The notes under the pieces were generated by a model. That model had not been told where the DNA came from. It did no database searches and was given only the letters and a program-made list of their open reading frames with translations. From assembly GCA_047967505.1 (NCBI GenBank), contig CM106538.1: a stretch of DNA of 64,000 nt; one strand, written 5' to 3'. Both the position numbers and the translations under genes were made by a program. This document shows, piece by piece, positions 24,101 to 35,467 of this stretch. The stretch comes from Dipteris shenzhenensis. Taxonomy: Eukaryota > Polypodiophyta > Polypodiopsida > Gleicheniales. Numbering within the stretch: position 1 is the stretch's first letter; each line of letters opens with the position of its first letter.

Positions 24101-24240
24101 GTGCTCAAGAGGAAGTTGGCAAATACATTTGCAAATGAAGGATTTGGGTGCTTCAAAGTAGATCCTTGGCATGAGAATAACAAGAGATGAGAAAAAACCA
24201 CAAATTGACATTGTCTTAGAGTGAGTACATTGAAAAGATA
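21176..24240 (+). mobile_element. Ty1/copia element B, decayed and 3'-truncated
   Basis: Collinear copia order on the + strand. Gag carries LDTLYEKPFGSNKVFLMKHL (21423-21482) and a degraded knuckle. Protease/pre-integrase lie at 21990-22480 and integrase at 22560-23300 (DGGILEEAWTGKKVNYSFLK). RT lies at 23489-24240 (KEWERGMKDEMDSLLQNQTW, LDVKTSFLHGDLDEE, SLYGL*QAPRLWYLKFD). Every domain has stops or frameshifts. The element is cut at about 24240 within RT, and reverse-strand copia sequence follows without a gap. RNase H and the 3' LTR are missing. Confidence 0.85.
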
Positions 24241-24794
24241 TGGAATCCCAATTGCCATATCCTGATTTCTGATATCTATCAAGCTCTTGAAATTGACATG
24301 TCCATATCTCTTATGCCATTTGGCAAATAGTGGCATCTATTACAGTCACGCTGACATGGCATGCAAATCTGGTACTGTAGTTAGCATTCTGAATAGGCGT
24401 CCTTCCTTGACTCCTTTTCCTACTTGTTGAAATCCTCTAGATTTGTCTCTGATCATGCAGTCATCTCTATCAAAGGTGACTCGGTAGTTGTGTTCTGTCA
24501 TTTGATCTACTGACAAGAGGTTCTTGCTAAGCTTTAGAACATAGAGTACATCTTTCACCAATCCTTTCATACCAGTGAAATTATTCATAGGGATAATACC
24601 TGCCCCTTGAACTGAATTAAGTGTATTATATCTGCTGTGTAGATGACATCTTCTAATGGTTTCATCTCTGTGAACCATTCCTGATGCTTTCTCATATGAG
24701 ATGATGCACCGCTATCGATGTACCAAGGATCTTGATCTACTTGGTTGACTTGATAAATGAAATCCTCTTTTGAATTGCAATCAGTGTCTAACAC
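24241..24794 (-). pseudogene. Copia protease and GAG-pre-integrase (element C)
   Basis: The reverse strand reads DQDPWYIDSGASSHMRKHQE (aspartic protease DSGAS motif), then, after a frame change, MTEHNYRVTFDRDDCMIRDK (IxxDxxxCxIxD, typical of copia after protease), then LFAKWHKRYGHVNFKSL (GAG-pre-integrase HxRxGH). It stops abruptly at the junction with element B. Confidence 0.85.
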
Positions 24795-24982
24795 TCTATC
24801 AAGCTTCTACATTTCCTCGTTTGCAAGAAACATATTCCCATGTTCATTTACGTAATGACTGTGACTAGAATTTCCACCAAGTAAGACTATGACCGAAGTC
24901 CTTCTAGTGTTGGAATTTGCTGTTGAATGGCAATACTCTGGACTAGATTCTTGTATCCTTCTCCTAGTCCATTCAGGATGAC

Positions 24983-25546
24983 TTAAGCCATTTCTATGGG
25001 ATTCATAGTCTCTCTTGTTGCTGTGAGCTGATTGTTATAATCTTTAATCCTGAGTATGTAAGCATCACTGGTTTCACTGCTGTTGCGGAAACTCTGGTTG
25101 ATTTGGTTTCTCAATGTGAGAATCTTGGAAGTGTTCTTGGATTCATAGAGAGCTATGAACATATCCCATGCTTCTTTTGATGTCTTGACTGTGTTGAGTT
25201 GTCCTAGCATGACGTCTTGCACATTCTACTTGATCAGATGATATGCATACTTGTCTTTCTTGTCCCATTCTACTTGTGCTTGGGCAATGGTAGGATCTGC
25301 TACAAGTGTGGAAACTATTGGTGTATCTAGAGATCCCACTATAGATCCCACTGCTGGTGCTGTGACAACAGGTGGAGTAGAGCTATTGTTGGTTGGATCG
25401 TCCAATGGTCTAGGTGTAGATCCATGGACATACTCCCATTTGTCTTGAAGTACAAGAATGGTCTCCATTCGGTATTTCCATGTGTAGTAATTGGAGTTGT
25501 CTAGCTTAGCAGATGCCTCTAGATTGAGGTTGCTAGACTTAGACAT
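24983..25546 (-). pseudogene. Copia gag (element C)
   Basis: Starts MSKSSNLNLEASAKLDNSNY; the next residues, TWKYRMETILV, complete a copia gag N-terminus of the L-x-x-x-NYxxWKxxM type. A stop at 25223-25225 is followed by the in-frame continuation MQDVMLGQLNTVKTSKEAWD and LRNQINQSFRNSSETSDAYI, typical UBN2/gag-polypeptide helices. The knuckle is not obvious. It would form the particle shell; the in-frame stop disables it. Confidence 0.85.
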
Positions 25547-28149
25547 GGTGAAGAAATGTACTTAAAGTGTCGTGAAAATCATTGTCGGAATCAACTGCAA
25601 AACACTGACTTGATCAAGTGAAATCTAAACTGTCGATGAAGGTAGAACTACAATATATAATCCAATATGTTACAAGCTTGTGGCAAATGATGTTGAAAAT
25701 AGCCAAGAGGCTTTACATGGCTGGAATAAAGTGCACAATGCCTTGAAATAGCCAAATAGGCTTTACAATGATGGCATGTGTGTGTGAAATCAAATCATGT
25801 GCTATCTACCCCCACTGAACAATCGGTCAATGCCTCTGAACACTTTGAAGTCTGCTCATTGAAGTGATGAATGTCATGTTTCAGGTAATATGATGATGTG
25901 AAACCATATGTGAGCATAGGGACTGACTCTAAGTAGGAACTAGTCGGGAATTTAGATTGGCAACTTGGAGAAATTCAAATCATCTCCTCTATGGTAATCT
26001 AGTCTACTCTAATCTAGATCTAGACCAACCATCAATCGAAGAAAAGAACAGCAAATGATTTCTTTTTCTTTGGTTCTTTTTATGTGCTAGGTCAAATGCA
26101 TCGATGTAGAAGCTAATGTGTGTGTAAGAAGTGGATTTGTCGATGAGGCTCAAAAGTGAGTGATACTTGCACTAAAATGTGTGTGTGATGTGAGAAAGTG
26201 CATAGAGCATGAAAAATTGCAATTTTTCTTTTTGGAGCGCCCTCAAATTCTTCTTGGACCAAGAGATATGACTTGATCTAGGTGGAGGGACAAAAGGAGT
26301 GCAAATGTGCTGAATCATGATGTGGCAATCAAGGGTCACATGTAGTGACTATGCCTATAAAGAGATGTGCTAGTGGAGCAGGATGTTGATGTGTCACCTG
26401 TGTGCACATGCAGTGTGTACAGTGTGCTTGCAAAGGGGTTAGAGTGCTTGACAAGGGACTGCCACGTGGCAATGATGAGGTGGTAGGTGATTGATCTAAC
26501 CTAGGGTTAGGTTGACCTACTAACTAGAGTCAAGTTGACCTATATAGGATTTGACTGGTCAACACCGATGTGGCAAATGATGTGGATGCTGATGTGGCAC
26601 ACTGACAGCTGGCAGATGAGTCAATAATGATGTGTTAGGATAAGGGTGACATGGCAGTACAGTTAGCTATGTTGACGTGGCAAAGAGATAAGGTGATGTG
26701 GCAATCGTGCCATGTGTCAACTTCGTGGTCCTATCTTCTTAAGGTAACATGAGGTAGCTGACGTGGCATATAGGACTGCCATGTGTCTATTTCTTGACCA
26801 TCCCCGTTGTGGGTGACCTTGGTGATAAGGTTGTTATGGCCACATGTCAAGCTATGGACTACCAGAATCTAAAAAGATTCTGACAAAATCTCTGTGAGAT
26901 TCCATTGATTGTTGGAGCTTTGGAGTGGTTTGACGTGCGAGGCTGAGGCATTGGGTCGATGAAGGCGGACTAGAGTTGTAGGAGTCTCTTGAGTCGAGCA
27001 TTAGATGCAGTGATGCTTGATGCAGTAGATGAGTCAATGGAGGTCCCTGAGCACTACTATGTGGACTACGCCCAAGTCAGGGTAAGGGCGGTTGCCTGCG
27101 CATGAGGCTCAAGACTTGCAATTGTTGGAGATGTCGCTACTGGCAATCGTAAGCAGGATGCCGTGGAGGTCATCGATGGAGTTTGATTGCTATACACAGA
27201 GATCTACACAAGGTAGAGGCAGTCGATGATGATGGTGCTACATTTCGTTGGTTGTGTTTATGCTTTGTCCATTGGTTGGGCATTGTGAAGGAGCATCGCT
27301 TGAGTCCACTAGTCACAACATTATTGTAACTTGCTTTTGTGGACTGGTTGATGGCACTATAGGTAGAGCTCTTTGCAAAGCTTGTTGGAGCCATGGCTAT
27401 AGAGCTGGTTGTAACCTCGTGGAAGCTTGAGCCATGTTTGGTTGTGGAAGGAGCCACCGATTGGGCTGAGAGCGTCGGAGAGCAGTCATGGGCTAGAAGC
27501 TCTGGCAACGTTCAGATGCTAGGAGCTCACTATCTGTTGAAGGTGCTGCAGAGCTTGTGAAGCCACCTGGGTCATTGATGGTTGAGGCACTGCTATGAGC
27601 CACCTTAGTGGAGCTTCATTGAAGTCAGCATAGAATCTAGTTGTTTTGATAAGAGCTGGAGGTCGTTTGCTAATTTCATGTAGTCAAGCTTTGGGGTTGC
27701 AGCCTACTGCTCAGTCAGTGAAGCCTCTTCCACCTAGTTTGATGTCAGCTGAATGTTTGTGGCTTGTCATCAGGATGCGATGCTTGAATCTTGTACTCTC
27801 TTGTTCCTTATAGATGCAGCTTGACTCCTTTGAGGAAACCTTCTCTCAATCTTTCGAGACTCTCACTCAAAAGCTCTCTCAAATATTTATCTTTCTCCTA
27901 CAAACTGAAAATGAGCTATCTTCACCAAAAAACTCAAAAATCCAATGAATAGAAATCTCTCTTCCTCTAAGTAGAAATCTCTCCACAATGAACATGCATG
28001 GAAGGAAAACTCTAATGAAATGAATGGAATTTTTACAAAGCGAAACGAAAGGATATCTTTCATCAATGGAATGAAATAATGGAAAGACTCAATCTCTCGA
28101 TCTCTCTCATGCTCTCATGAATCACAATGCCTTAGCAAAAGGCAAGGGA
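25547..28149 (-). other. Long 5' leader of element C
   Basis: This 2.6-kb stretch between gag and primer site has no conserved ORF. It holds several ACGT-core boxes: the perfect palindrome GCCACGTGGC at 26461-26470, and TGACGTGG at about 26673 and 26758. It also has many copies of GATGTGGCA between 26300 and 26820. It may include a nested piece I cannot delimit. Confidence 0.5.
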
Positions 28150-28161
28150 GCTCTGACACCA
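28150..28161 (-). promoter_or_regulatory. Primer binding site of element C
   Basis: The reverse complement reads TGGTGTCAGAGC, one base from the usual copia tRNA-iMet site TGGTATCAGAGC. It lies directly next to the LTR end (TTTTGTCA). Confidence 0.8.
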
Positions 28162-28394
28162 TGACAAAATATGAGGAGAGGAGAGGAGAAGAGTGGAGAT
28201 GAGGAGAGAGGGCACATCTAGAGAGCACACCACAAATGACTAATGGTACACTAGATTTAGTTGAAAATGTAGAATATATACAAACCCATTTAGGGTTGGG
28301 TTAGGGCATTTAACCCTTTCCATCATAGCACTCTATATGTGTTAGTGCTATGCACATGTAATCACATGATTTTGAGTGTGGTCTCTCAAGAGAT

Positions 28395-28575
28395 CTTGTA
28401 TGAGCATCATACCACAAAGTATGTATAAAAATATGGGATTGACAGATATGGATGAGGCCTTGTTTCAAGTAAGGATGGAAGATGAATGCCAAGTTCAACC
28501 ACTAGGCATTGTTTGGAACCAGCACATTAGTATTCAAGGTATAATGTTTAGACTGAACTTTGTGGTCCTCTAGAT
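28395..28575 (+). pseudogene. Retropepsin fragment of a Gypsy-type element
   Basis: About 60 codons read SMYKNMGLTDMDEALFQV, then QPLGIVWNQHISIQGIMF and LNFVVL. This resembles the C-terminal half of a Gypsy aspartic protease (LGL..., PLG..., I.G..F..F.VL). The catalytic DTG side is missing; the fragment starts where the LTR of element C ends. Sequence to about 29000 may be more of the same element but is too decayed to read. Confidence 0.55.
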
Positions 28576-30045
28576 GGAAAAGGGAAAATCCAATGTTGCT
28601 CGGCTAATCGTGGTTCAAAATGGCCAAAGTAAAGCAAAGACTAGGGTGTGTCTAAGGTCATAGGCCAAAGTGGAAAGAAGAAGCTAAGACTTGATATGAT
28701 TCCAAAGGTGGTCTTGAAGAAGTAAAACATACCCCTCATTGTGCACTATATGAATATGCTGACAAATGAATTACAAGAATGAGGAGCAAGAAATTCTCAA
28801 TGCGAATCCATCCATTATGCCACTATTTGATGTGTGGACATATTGTGCAATAGTATCTAATAAAAGCAACATCAGTATACTAGGTTTTGGTCATAAGGCC
28901 TACGATAGTTTGAATGGAATCCAATAAGAAGGAACCGAACCTAGAATTAGAAGGAGAGGATGAGGATAGTTTCGTACAACAAAGGTGGAATGAGGATTAA
29001 TAAAGAAATCCCTAGAAGTTTACGAGGAACAATTGAAAAGGATGTCAAGAGTGAAGGAAGCTTGCCACCTGTCATCTACCCACAACTCACCACCTTTCAT
29101 CTACACACAGCTCTACCATGCTGATCTAGATTTACAACCATTGCATTGACATTGGCTTGGTGTGACCACCGCACTGGTTTTTGGAGGTGGTTGTAGCTAT
29201 TTCTAATTAAACCTAATGAAAATGTATTTACGTTAATTGGCTTGAGACACATGTTGGAGTCCCACAATTGATCATATATTTTGCATCTATTTTAAAGCAA
29301 GTCGTTAAAAGTTAATCCTAAACATATTCTTGTGAACCATTGCATTGGTTCTATTTTAGTGTGGGTTGTAGTTAATCCTAAATGAGGGAAAATGTATTTT
29401 CTTGCAACCACCATGTTAGCTCTATTTTTTTCATGCAGTCTCTATGTTGCATCTTTGTGCATTAGACTATCCACAATCTATCCTGTCATCTACTTGCAAC
29501 CCACCACATGTCATCTATGCATGTCGTGCACCTTTTTCGCATTGATCTACACCGCACTGTCATTGGCTTGGTGTTTCTTGGAGTTATTTTAGGTGGTTAC
29601 TCATAATTAAACCAAAGAAAATGTATCCACCTTAATTTTGTACACAAAAATAGAAATTGTACTAAGAAGAAACAAAGAAAAGAAATTACAGTGATCTCCA
29701 CAAAAGTAACTAGGCTTTGCAAAGAGTCAAATATGCCACTGCAAAAACTATATTCTTCCTACCACTATGACATAAAATCCTTATTAAGTCTTGCCTAAGA
29801 TCCTAGCAAAGTGTAGATGGAACAGGGAAATGCTTGAAAACCACATCATTTCTACTGATCCAAATCTTATGCACTATGATTGCACACGGAGTTTAATCTT
29901 GCTAGGAAATGTGTTTGGAGTTATGTATTTACCTTAATTGGCTAGGGTCTCCTTTCATGTTGATATGGCCTCTACGAGTATGCCACATATGTATATCCTT
30001 GTGCAACCACCATGCTGGTTTCTTGTTGAAACCAAAGAAAATGTA
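28576..30045. other. Decayed repeat DNA with a LINE tail (29640-29900, - strand)
   Basis: No gene. The reverse strand at 29900-29640 reads IVHKIWISRNDVVFKHF, which resembles the C-terminal part of plant LINE proteins (IW-x-x-RN-x-x-x-F). The surrounding DNA contains repeated phrases (CAACCACCATG...GGTT, CCAAAGAAAATGTAT) at 29380, 29600, 30010 and 30570, suggesting an old low-copy tandem or dispersed repeat. Confidence 0.5.
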
Positions 30046-30496
30046 TCACGATTGAGATAGCAATGTGTTTGAGAGGTAATCACTTTTGGAGCATGCTTGT
30101 CACCTTAAGTTTGAATGAATATATAGATTCAACCATAGCTTGACCTTCAAAATTATCCTCATGTGAAGTATTTTCCCTCTCCATAAATATAAAACCTTTT
30201 TGCTTATTCCATAATGTTTCTTGGGCTTTTTGAGGCATCTATTTTTGCATCATGCCTCCTCTTGCAATGCTTGTTATCAATTGTTTTGTTTATATTTCTA
30301 TGCCTAATTTCTAGCCACGCATTAATCTCTATACATCAAGGGCTAGGACAAGTGCGGTATATGATGGAGAAGGAAAAGACTTCACATAAGGATAATTTTG
30401 AAGGTCAAACTTTAACTCCGTAGATTCATTCAAATCAAATGTGAAAGGCACTCTCTAAAAGTGAATCCCTCAACTACATTGGTAGCTTGATCATGA
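30046..30496. mobile_element. Foldback (long inverted repeat) element
   Basis: About 150 bp at 30046-30196 is the diverged reverse complement of about 30356-30496. Shared arm pieces include CTTCACAT, GGATAATTTTGAAGGTCAA and GATTCATTCAAA; the outer ends pair TCACGATTGAGATAGC with GCTTGATCATGA. The loop is about 160 bp. Size and structure fit a foldback or MITE-like insertion. Target duplications are not clear. Confidence 0.75.
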
Positions 30497-30642
30497 AATT
30501 GTATCTTTCTCCTATCATTCACAAATATGGTTTGGCAAAACAAGCTATGTTCTTATAGGGTTTGTCCCTAAACCAAGGAAAATGTATTTCCTTCATGCTA
30601 GAACCAGCCCAAAAATTAAACTAAACTATTTTAGCTACTAGT

Positions 30643-31340
30643 TGTGGGGGTTCAAGGTCACTGTGCCTTCACCCTGGTTATGTACAATACTCAAACACAT
30701 ATATAAATGAATGAAAAAGAAGATTAGGTGTTCTGCACCCACCAAAAACTTGTGTGCCTCTCTATTTCTCTCTCTCCCTCTTCTGTTCTGCTTTCGTTGA
30801 GAACACTTTCAACTGGTATTAGAGCCCGGGTGATCTAGCTAAGCATGCGTGAATGCCTAGAAGGTCAACAGCTCTGTGGGAGGAAGGAGAAGCTCGTGGG
30901 AAGCTTTATGGGTGATTTTACTTGCATTTGAGTGCGCAGAGACCTTGAAGGAACCTGGAAAAGTCACTTTGGTTTTGCAAAGTGGTTTTGAGAGCATGTT
31001 AAGTGTTTTCAAAGAAAATGTCATTTTTTTAGCTTTTCCCTATTCCGTTTAATGACAGAGACTCCGTATTGACTTGTAGAGGCAACCATTGCTTGCTTTT
31101 GGTGTCCATTTCACTTCAAGAGCTTGGAAACACCTTCATTCTTGAATTTGGGATCATTTCTTTGGAATTCGGACTCACTGTGTCAGTTTCAATGTTTTTA
31201 TGCCCGGGTGTTGGAACTCAAGTTTGGAGCAACCATTTGCAGATCTCTCAGTTCCGATGGACTCAAGAGGTCCAAAAACTTCTATATTGCTCATCACGTC
31301 AATTATTTCGGTTATGAAATATATTTTTGTTTTTAATTTC
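30643..31340 (+). mobile_element. Truncated copia copy (A3): LTR, primer site and leader only
   Basis: LTR 30643-30811 (TGTGGGGGTTCAAGGTCACT ... CTTTCA) matches the LTR at 58525-58675. It is followed by TGGTATTAGAGCC (30814-30826) as primer site and by a leader that matches copies A1 and A2 (GTGTTGGAACTCAAG, AGATCTCTCAGTTCCGATGG). Sequence from gag onward is absent. Confidence 0.85.
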
Positions 31341-31693
31341 TATAATTAAATAATAACAAAACTCCATTTAAAACAATCACATTAACCATCTGAATTATGC
31401 ATTGATGTTAAAACCACGGGGCTGATTTTGGACAATCACACTAAACTAATAAACTAATTTAACTACTAGTAAGTAGCCCAGAAATTAAACTAAACTAATT
31501 TAGCTACTCATAAACTAAACTAATTTAACTATGTGAAAAATAGCACCATCGGGCTAGTCATCACTTGCCACTACCATGCTAGCATTCAATAGGTGAGAAA
31601 TGGAGACTGATAATAATAATGGAGCAGAGAGTGAAATGATGGTGTGGTAAGTATTAAGTGGCAACCCTTGGAGCTCAATTAGGATTAAGTGTG
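31341..31693. other. AT-rich spacer with short repeats
   Basis: Copies of TTAAACTAAACTAATTTAGCTACT occur here and again just left of 30643, so the truncated copia sits inside an older repeat. An ACCACGGGGCTGATTTTGGACAATCAC unit also links it to the repeats at 44150-44700. No gene seen. Confidence 0.5.
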
Positions 31694-32740
31694 TGTTATC
31701 TCTATGCCAACATGGACTTAGGTAGCACAGAATGTGTGTGTAGAGTAGCGTCAAAGCTTCGCTTGTACTTGCATAAGGCTAGGAATAATCTCTCTTAGGA
31801 ATTCAGCTTGCATGTTCTACATGCAAGTTCTACATATGATTCCTACATGCAACATGCAACTCCTACATGCATGTTCTACTTGCAACTCCTACATGCAACA
31901 TGCGAGTTCATGCATGTTCTACTTGCAACTCCTACATGCAACATGTGAGTTCTACATGCAAATCTTACATGCAACTTCTATATGTAAGTTCTACATGTAG
32001 ATAGAGAATGTCTTAAAATTCCTACATGCAGAGAGAGAAGCTCTCCAACTTGTATAAATGTCCCATAATGGAATGAAGCCCGGACTCTTTGGAGCATTGT
32101 GTTGAGTTCTACTTTGGTATTCCAAGCAATTGTCTCCAAGTATCCATGCTTTCTTGCACTCCACGTCCAAAATCATGTCCTAACCTTGCAACTCCTCCTC
32201 CCTTGTCCTCTAACCTTGCAACCCATCCTCTCCCTCTCCTCCTCCTCCCTCCTCCCTTCTCGTCCTCCCTCCTCCACCTCCTCTTCTCTCCTCCTCCTCC
32301 TCCTCCTCCCTCCTCCTCTTCCTCCTCCTCCCTCCTCTCCTCCTCCTCCTCCCTCCTCCTCCCTTCTCCTCTCTCTCCTTCTCCCCCATGCTCTTACACC
32401 TTCTTCCTCTTCCACTCCTATGCTCCCCCTAAACCCTCAGTTCCTCAACCCTTGACCTCCATGATCTATGAGGGAGACGAGTTCTCCACCATGTACTCTA
32501 CCCTGAACCTTGGATCCTCCTCCTTCTAACCCTTGAACCTCTTCTAAAGTCTAGAACCTCTCTCTGAACCTTGGAACCCTCTTCTAAACCCTAAACCTCC
32601 CTCTAACCCTCAAACTCCTCCTAAACCCTTCAGCTCCCAATGAAGGCGAAAGCCTTCATTACCCCAACCATGATGATGAACGTTCCTTTCGCACATGCAT
32701 GCACTGTGTTTGCTTACCACACTTAAGTCTATGTCTCTCC
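31694..32740 (+). repeat. 5' LTR of Gypsy element D
   Basis: About 1.05 kb. Contains two internal arrays: CTACATGCAA-type units (31810-32030) and a CTCCTCCTC polypyrimidine tract (about 32225-32390) that yields artefactual Ser/Pro/Leu ORFs. It then has CCCTAAACC-like phrases and GAAGGCGAAAGCCTTC. It pairs with 39562-40532 but has more CTACATGCAA units. Confidence 0.85.
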
Positions 32741-32759
32741 TAATGGAATACCAAGACTG

Positions 32760-33350
32760 TTGAGCATGGTCCTACAAGGAGATGAAAGGAATTTTACCAG
32801 ACATGGTAGTACACACGATACCTATAAGGGAAGGTGCCCACCCTAAGGTATGTGGACCTTATCGAACAAATCCAAAGTACAGCACCATGGTTTATGACAA
32901 ACTGGAAAAACTCTCAGATGCCGGATTCATCTATGAGATCAAGCATATTGATTGGGTTTCACCCATCATCATCATGCCTAAATGCAATAAGAAGCTAAGA
33001 ATATGCGTAAACTTAAAGAATGTGAATGCCGCCATAATAAGGGATCACTATCCCTTGCCCTTAATAGAAATAGTGTTGGAAAAGGTGGCAGGTTTCAAGG
33101 ATATATAGCTTTTTGGATGGCTTCAGTGGGCTATAACCAAGTTTAAATTGCTCCTACAAACCAATCAAAAACAGCATTTGCTATAGAATGGGGTATATTT
33201 GCCTATAGAGTCATGCCATTCAACCTTTGTAATGCCCCAACCACATTCCATAGAGTCATGTTCACTGATTTCAAGTCATTTTGAATAAGTTTCTATAGGT
33301 TTTCTTGGATGATTTGTGCATCCACTTGAACAAAAAAGACCACACTTCAA
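32760..33350 (+). pseudogene. Gypsy reverse transcriptase (element D)
   Basis: Starts YKEMKGILPDMVVHTIPI in the region that usually reads W-x-Y-x-x-M-x-G-(I/L)-x-P, with YRTNPKYSTMVYDKLEKL and WVSPIIIMPKCNKKLRICV. An in-frame stop at 33106 then cuts the palm domain; the continuation (MPFNLCNAPTTFHRVM at about 33212) and the FLDD catalytic motif (about 33303) lie in other frames. RT makes cDNA. Non-functional here. Confidence 0.85.
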
Positions 33351-33499
33351 ATGTCTTGAAGTAGTTCTAATCAAATGCAGGGAGTATGGTATCTCCGTAA
33401 ACCCAACAAAATGCCAATTCATGGTCACCCACAGAGTTATTTTGGAACACATCATTTCTCAACATGGGATTGCAACTAACATGGACAAAATCTAAATCA

Positions 33500-34194
33500 T
33501 CATGGAATTGCCTCCTCCTACAAATTCCAAAGGCGTACAGGCCTTTATGGGACATGGTAGCTATTATCAAAGATTTATCTTGCAGTATGCCATGATAACC
33601 AGACCACTTTACAAATTATTAGTGGAATTCTTATGGACAGAAGAGTGTGACCAAGCCTTTGAGCTTTTAAAGTGGGGCCTAATCACAGCACCCATCCTTA
33701 TATCTCCCAATTGGGATATTGATTTTCATGTTCATACTGATGGATCCAAGTATGCAATTGGGAGTGTGCTTTGTCAACCTGGTGAACATTAGAAAGACTA
33801 CCCATTCTACTTTGCCAGTCGACAACTCAATGATGTAGAGATCAACTATACCACCACAGAAAGAGAAGCCCTAGCAATGGTGTATAGTGTTAAGAAATTT
33901 TGGCACTATCTATTGGCAAATGATTTTGTCTTCTACATTGACCATCAAGCATTGCGTTGTCTTGTGAACCGTCCGTGTACAATAGGAAGAATAACCAGAT
34001 GGCTCCTCTTGCTTCAAGAATTCAACTTCAAAATAGTGGTCCACAAAGGTGCCCAACACTACATTGCCGATCACATGTCTCATGTCAAGTCGGGAGAAAA
34101 AGCCAGTGGAGTAGAAGATGACTTGCTAGATGCCACACTATTTCAGACAAATGCTGTTCTAGATTGGTCTACAGAGATATCATTGGGTACTTAA
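33500..34194 (+). pseudogene. Gypsy connection and RNase H domains (element D)
   Basis: 33502-33792 encodes the connection (PTNSKGVQAFMGHGSYYQRF) and the start of RNase H with the catalytic Asp in FHVHTDGSKYAIGSVLCQ. After a TAG at 33790 it continues at 33795 with FYFASRQLN, YTTTEREALAMVYSVKKFWH, then YIDHQALRCLV and IADHMSH (catalytic-site Asp). RNase H would remove the RNA template. The stop makes it inactive. Confidence 0.9.
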
Positions 34195-34199
34195 TGGCA

Positions 34200-35467
34200 G
34201 GAAGATCACCCCCTGACATGAAAGCAATGGATGCCAAAAAACTAATTTTAAAAGCTACACCCTATCAACTCATTTGTCGGACAACTATACAAGATGGGCA
34301 AGGACCAGGTTTTAAGAAGATGTGTAATGCCTTATGAGATCATGCCAATCCTGAGTGAAGTCCATGAAGGCATTATAGGAGGACACTTCCAAGGGGAAGC
34401 CACAACAAGAAAAGTCCTCCTCGTAGGCTACTAGTGGCCAACACTTTGGGCAAATGCCTATTAATATGTCAAAGGTTGTGATGTATGCCAACAAACTACT
34501 AAACCCCAACATAAAGACTTCAATCCCCTAACAACAATAATTGCACAAAAACCATTTGAACAATGGGGGATTGATTATGTAGGTCCCATCCATCCAGCAG
34601 TAGCAAAGGGGACACATGCACGCTACATCATTGTGGCCACGAATCACTTTGCCAAATGGGCTGAAGCTAAAGCAGTGCAAAAGGTAGATGCCAGAAGCAC
34701 AGCAAGATTCTTATACAAGAATGTGATCACATAATTCTAATGCCCCATTGAAATTGTGTCGGATAGAGACACACATTTTGTCAATTAGGTAATCCAAGAA
34801 CTCTTGTTTGGCTTTATGGTAATCCATAGAAAAAGCACACCCTACTACCCCAAGGGAATGGACAGGCCGAATCCACCAACAAAATATTATGCATTATCCT
34901 CACCAAGATAGCAGAACCACAACATTCTGATTGGGCAAAGAAACTAAATGCAGCCTTATGGGCATATCGAACCACATTCAAGGTTAGTACAGGAATACAC
35001 CTTTTCAATTGATGTACGGCCTAGAAGCTGTAGTCCCACTAGAATTTTTAATACCAAACCTATGCATAGCAGTACAGGAACACATGGGAGATCATGCATC
35101 CCTAAAAGAAAGACACTATCGATTGGAGAAGCATACAGAGACTAGATTAATCACCTACCATGCCATGGCAATACAAAAATGCAGAAAAAAGGCATGGTTT
35201 GACAAGAATCTTAAAGCCAAAGACATCAAGGAAGGTGACTTGGTCTTGTTATACAATGCCAAAGTACACAAATGAAAACTCAAGTATCTAGGTCAAGGAC
35301 CCTACCGAGTAAGAAAAACAAATCCCATCGAAGTTGTGCTGCTAGAAACATTGGATGGAATCCAATTCAACACAACCATAAATGAGAGCCGACTGAAGCG
35401 CTACTACTTCAACAAGCAAGCCATCCCCGACAAAAATGAAGATTTGGGAAACCCAAGTCTTCCTTAG
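34200..35467 (+). pseudogene. Gypsy integrase with GPY/F C-terminus (element D)
   Basis: Zinc-finger half: VHEGIIGGHFQGE and GCDVCQQ (HHCC, 34350-34490). Core: QWGIDYVGPIHP (first Asp), IEIVSDRDTHFV (second Asp) and the YYPKGMDRP region near the Glu, where a frameshift occurs (about 34855). The C-terminus has LGQGPYRVRK (GPY/F module) and ends GNPSLP-stop at 35467. No chromodomain seen. Several stops (34428, 34731, 34784 region). Confidence 0.9.

Larger units (their letters stand above)
24241..28376 (-). mobile_element. Ty1/copia element C, reverse strand, 3'-truncated
   Basis: On the reverse strand: an LTR piece (28376-28162), primer site TGGTGTCAGAGC (28161-28150), a 2.6-kb leader, gag (25546-24983), protease with WYIDSGASSHM (about 24725) and the GAG-pre-integrase start WHKRYGHVNFKSL (about 24310). 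It then stops at 24241, so integrase, RT, RNase H and the 3' LTR are absent. The LTR is of the same family as the solo LTR at 42921-43171. Confidence 0.85.

Noticed and set aside
32089-32529. 146-aa Ser/Pro/Leu-rich ORF and Arg/Glu-rich reverse-strand ORFs (also 39770-40321)
   Set aside because: They are translations of the CTC polypyrimidine tract in both Gypsy LTRs.
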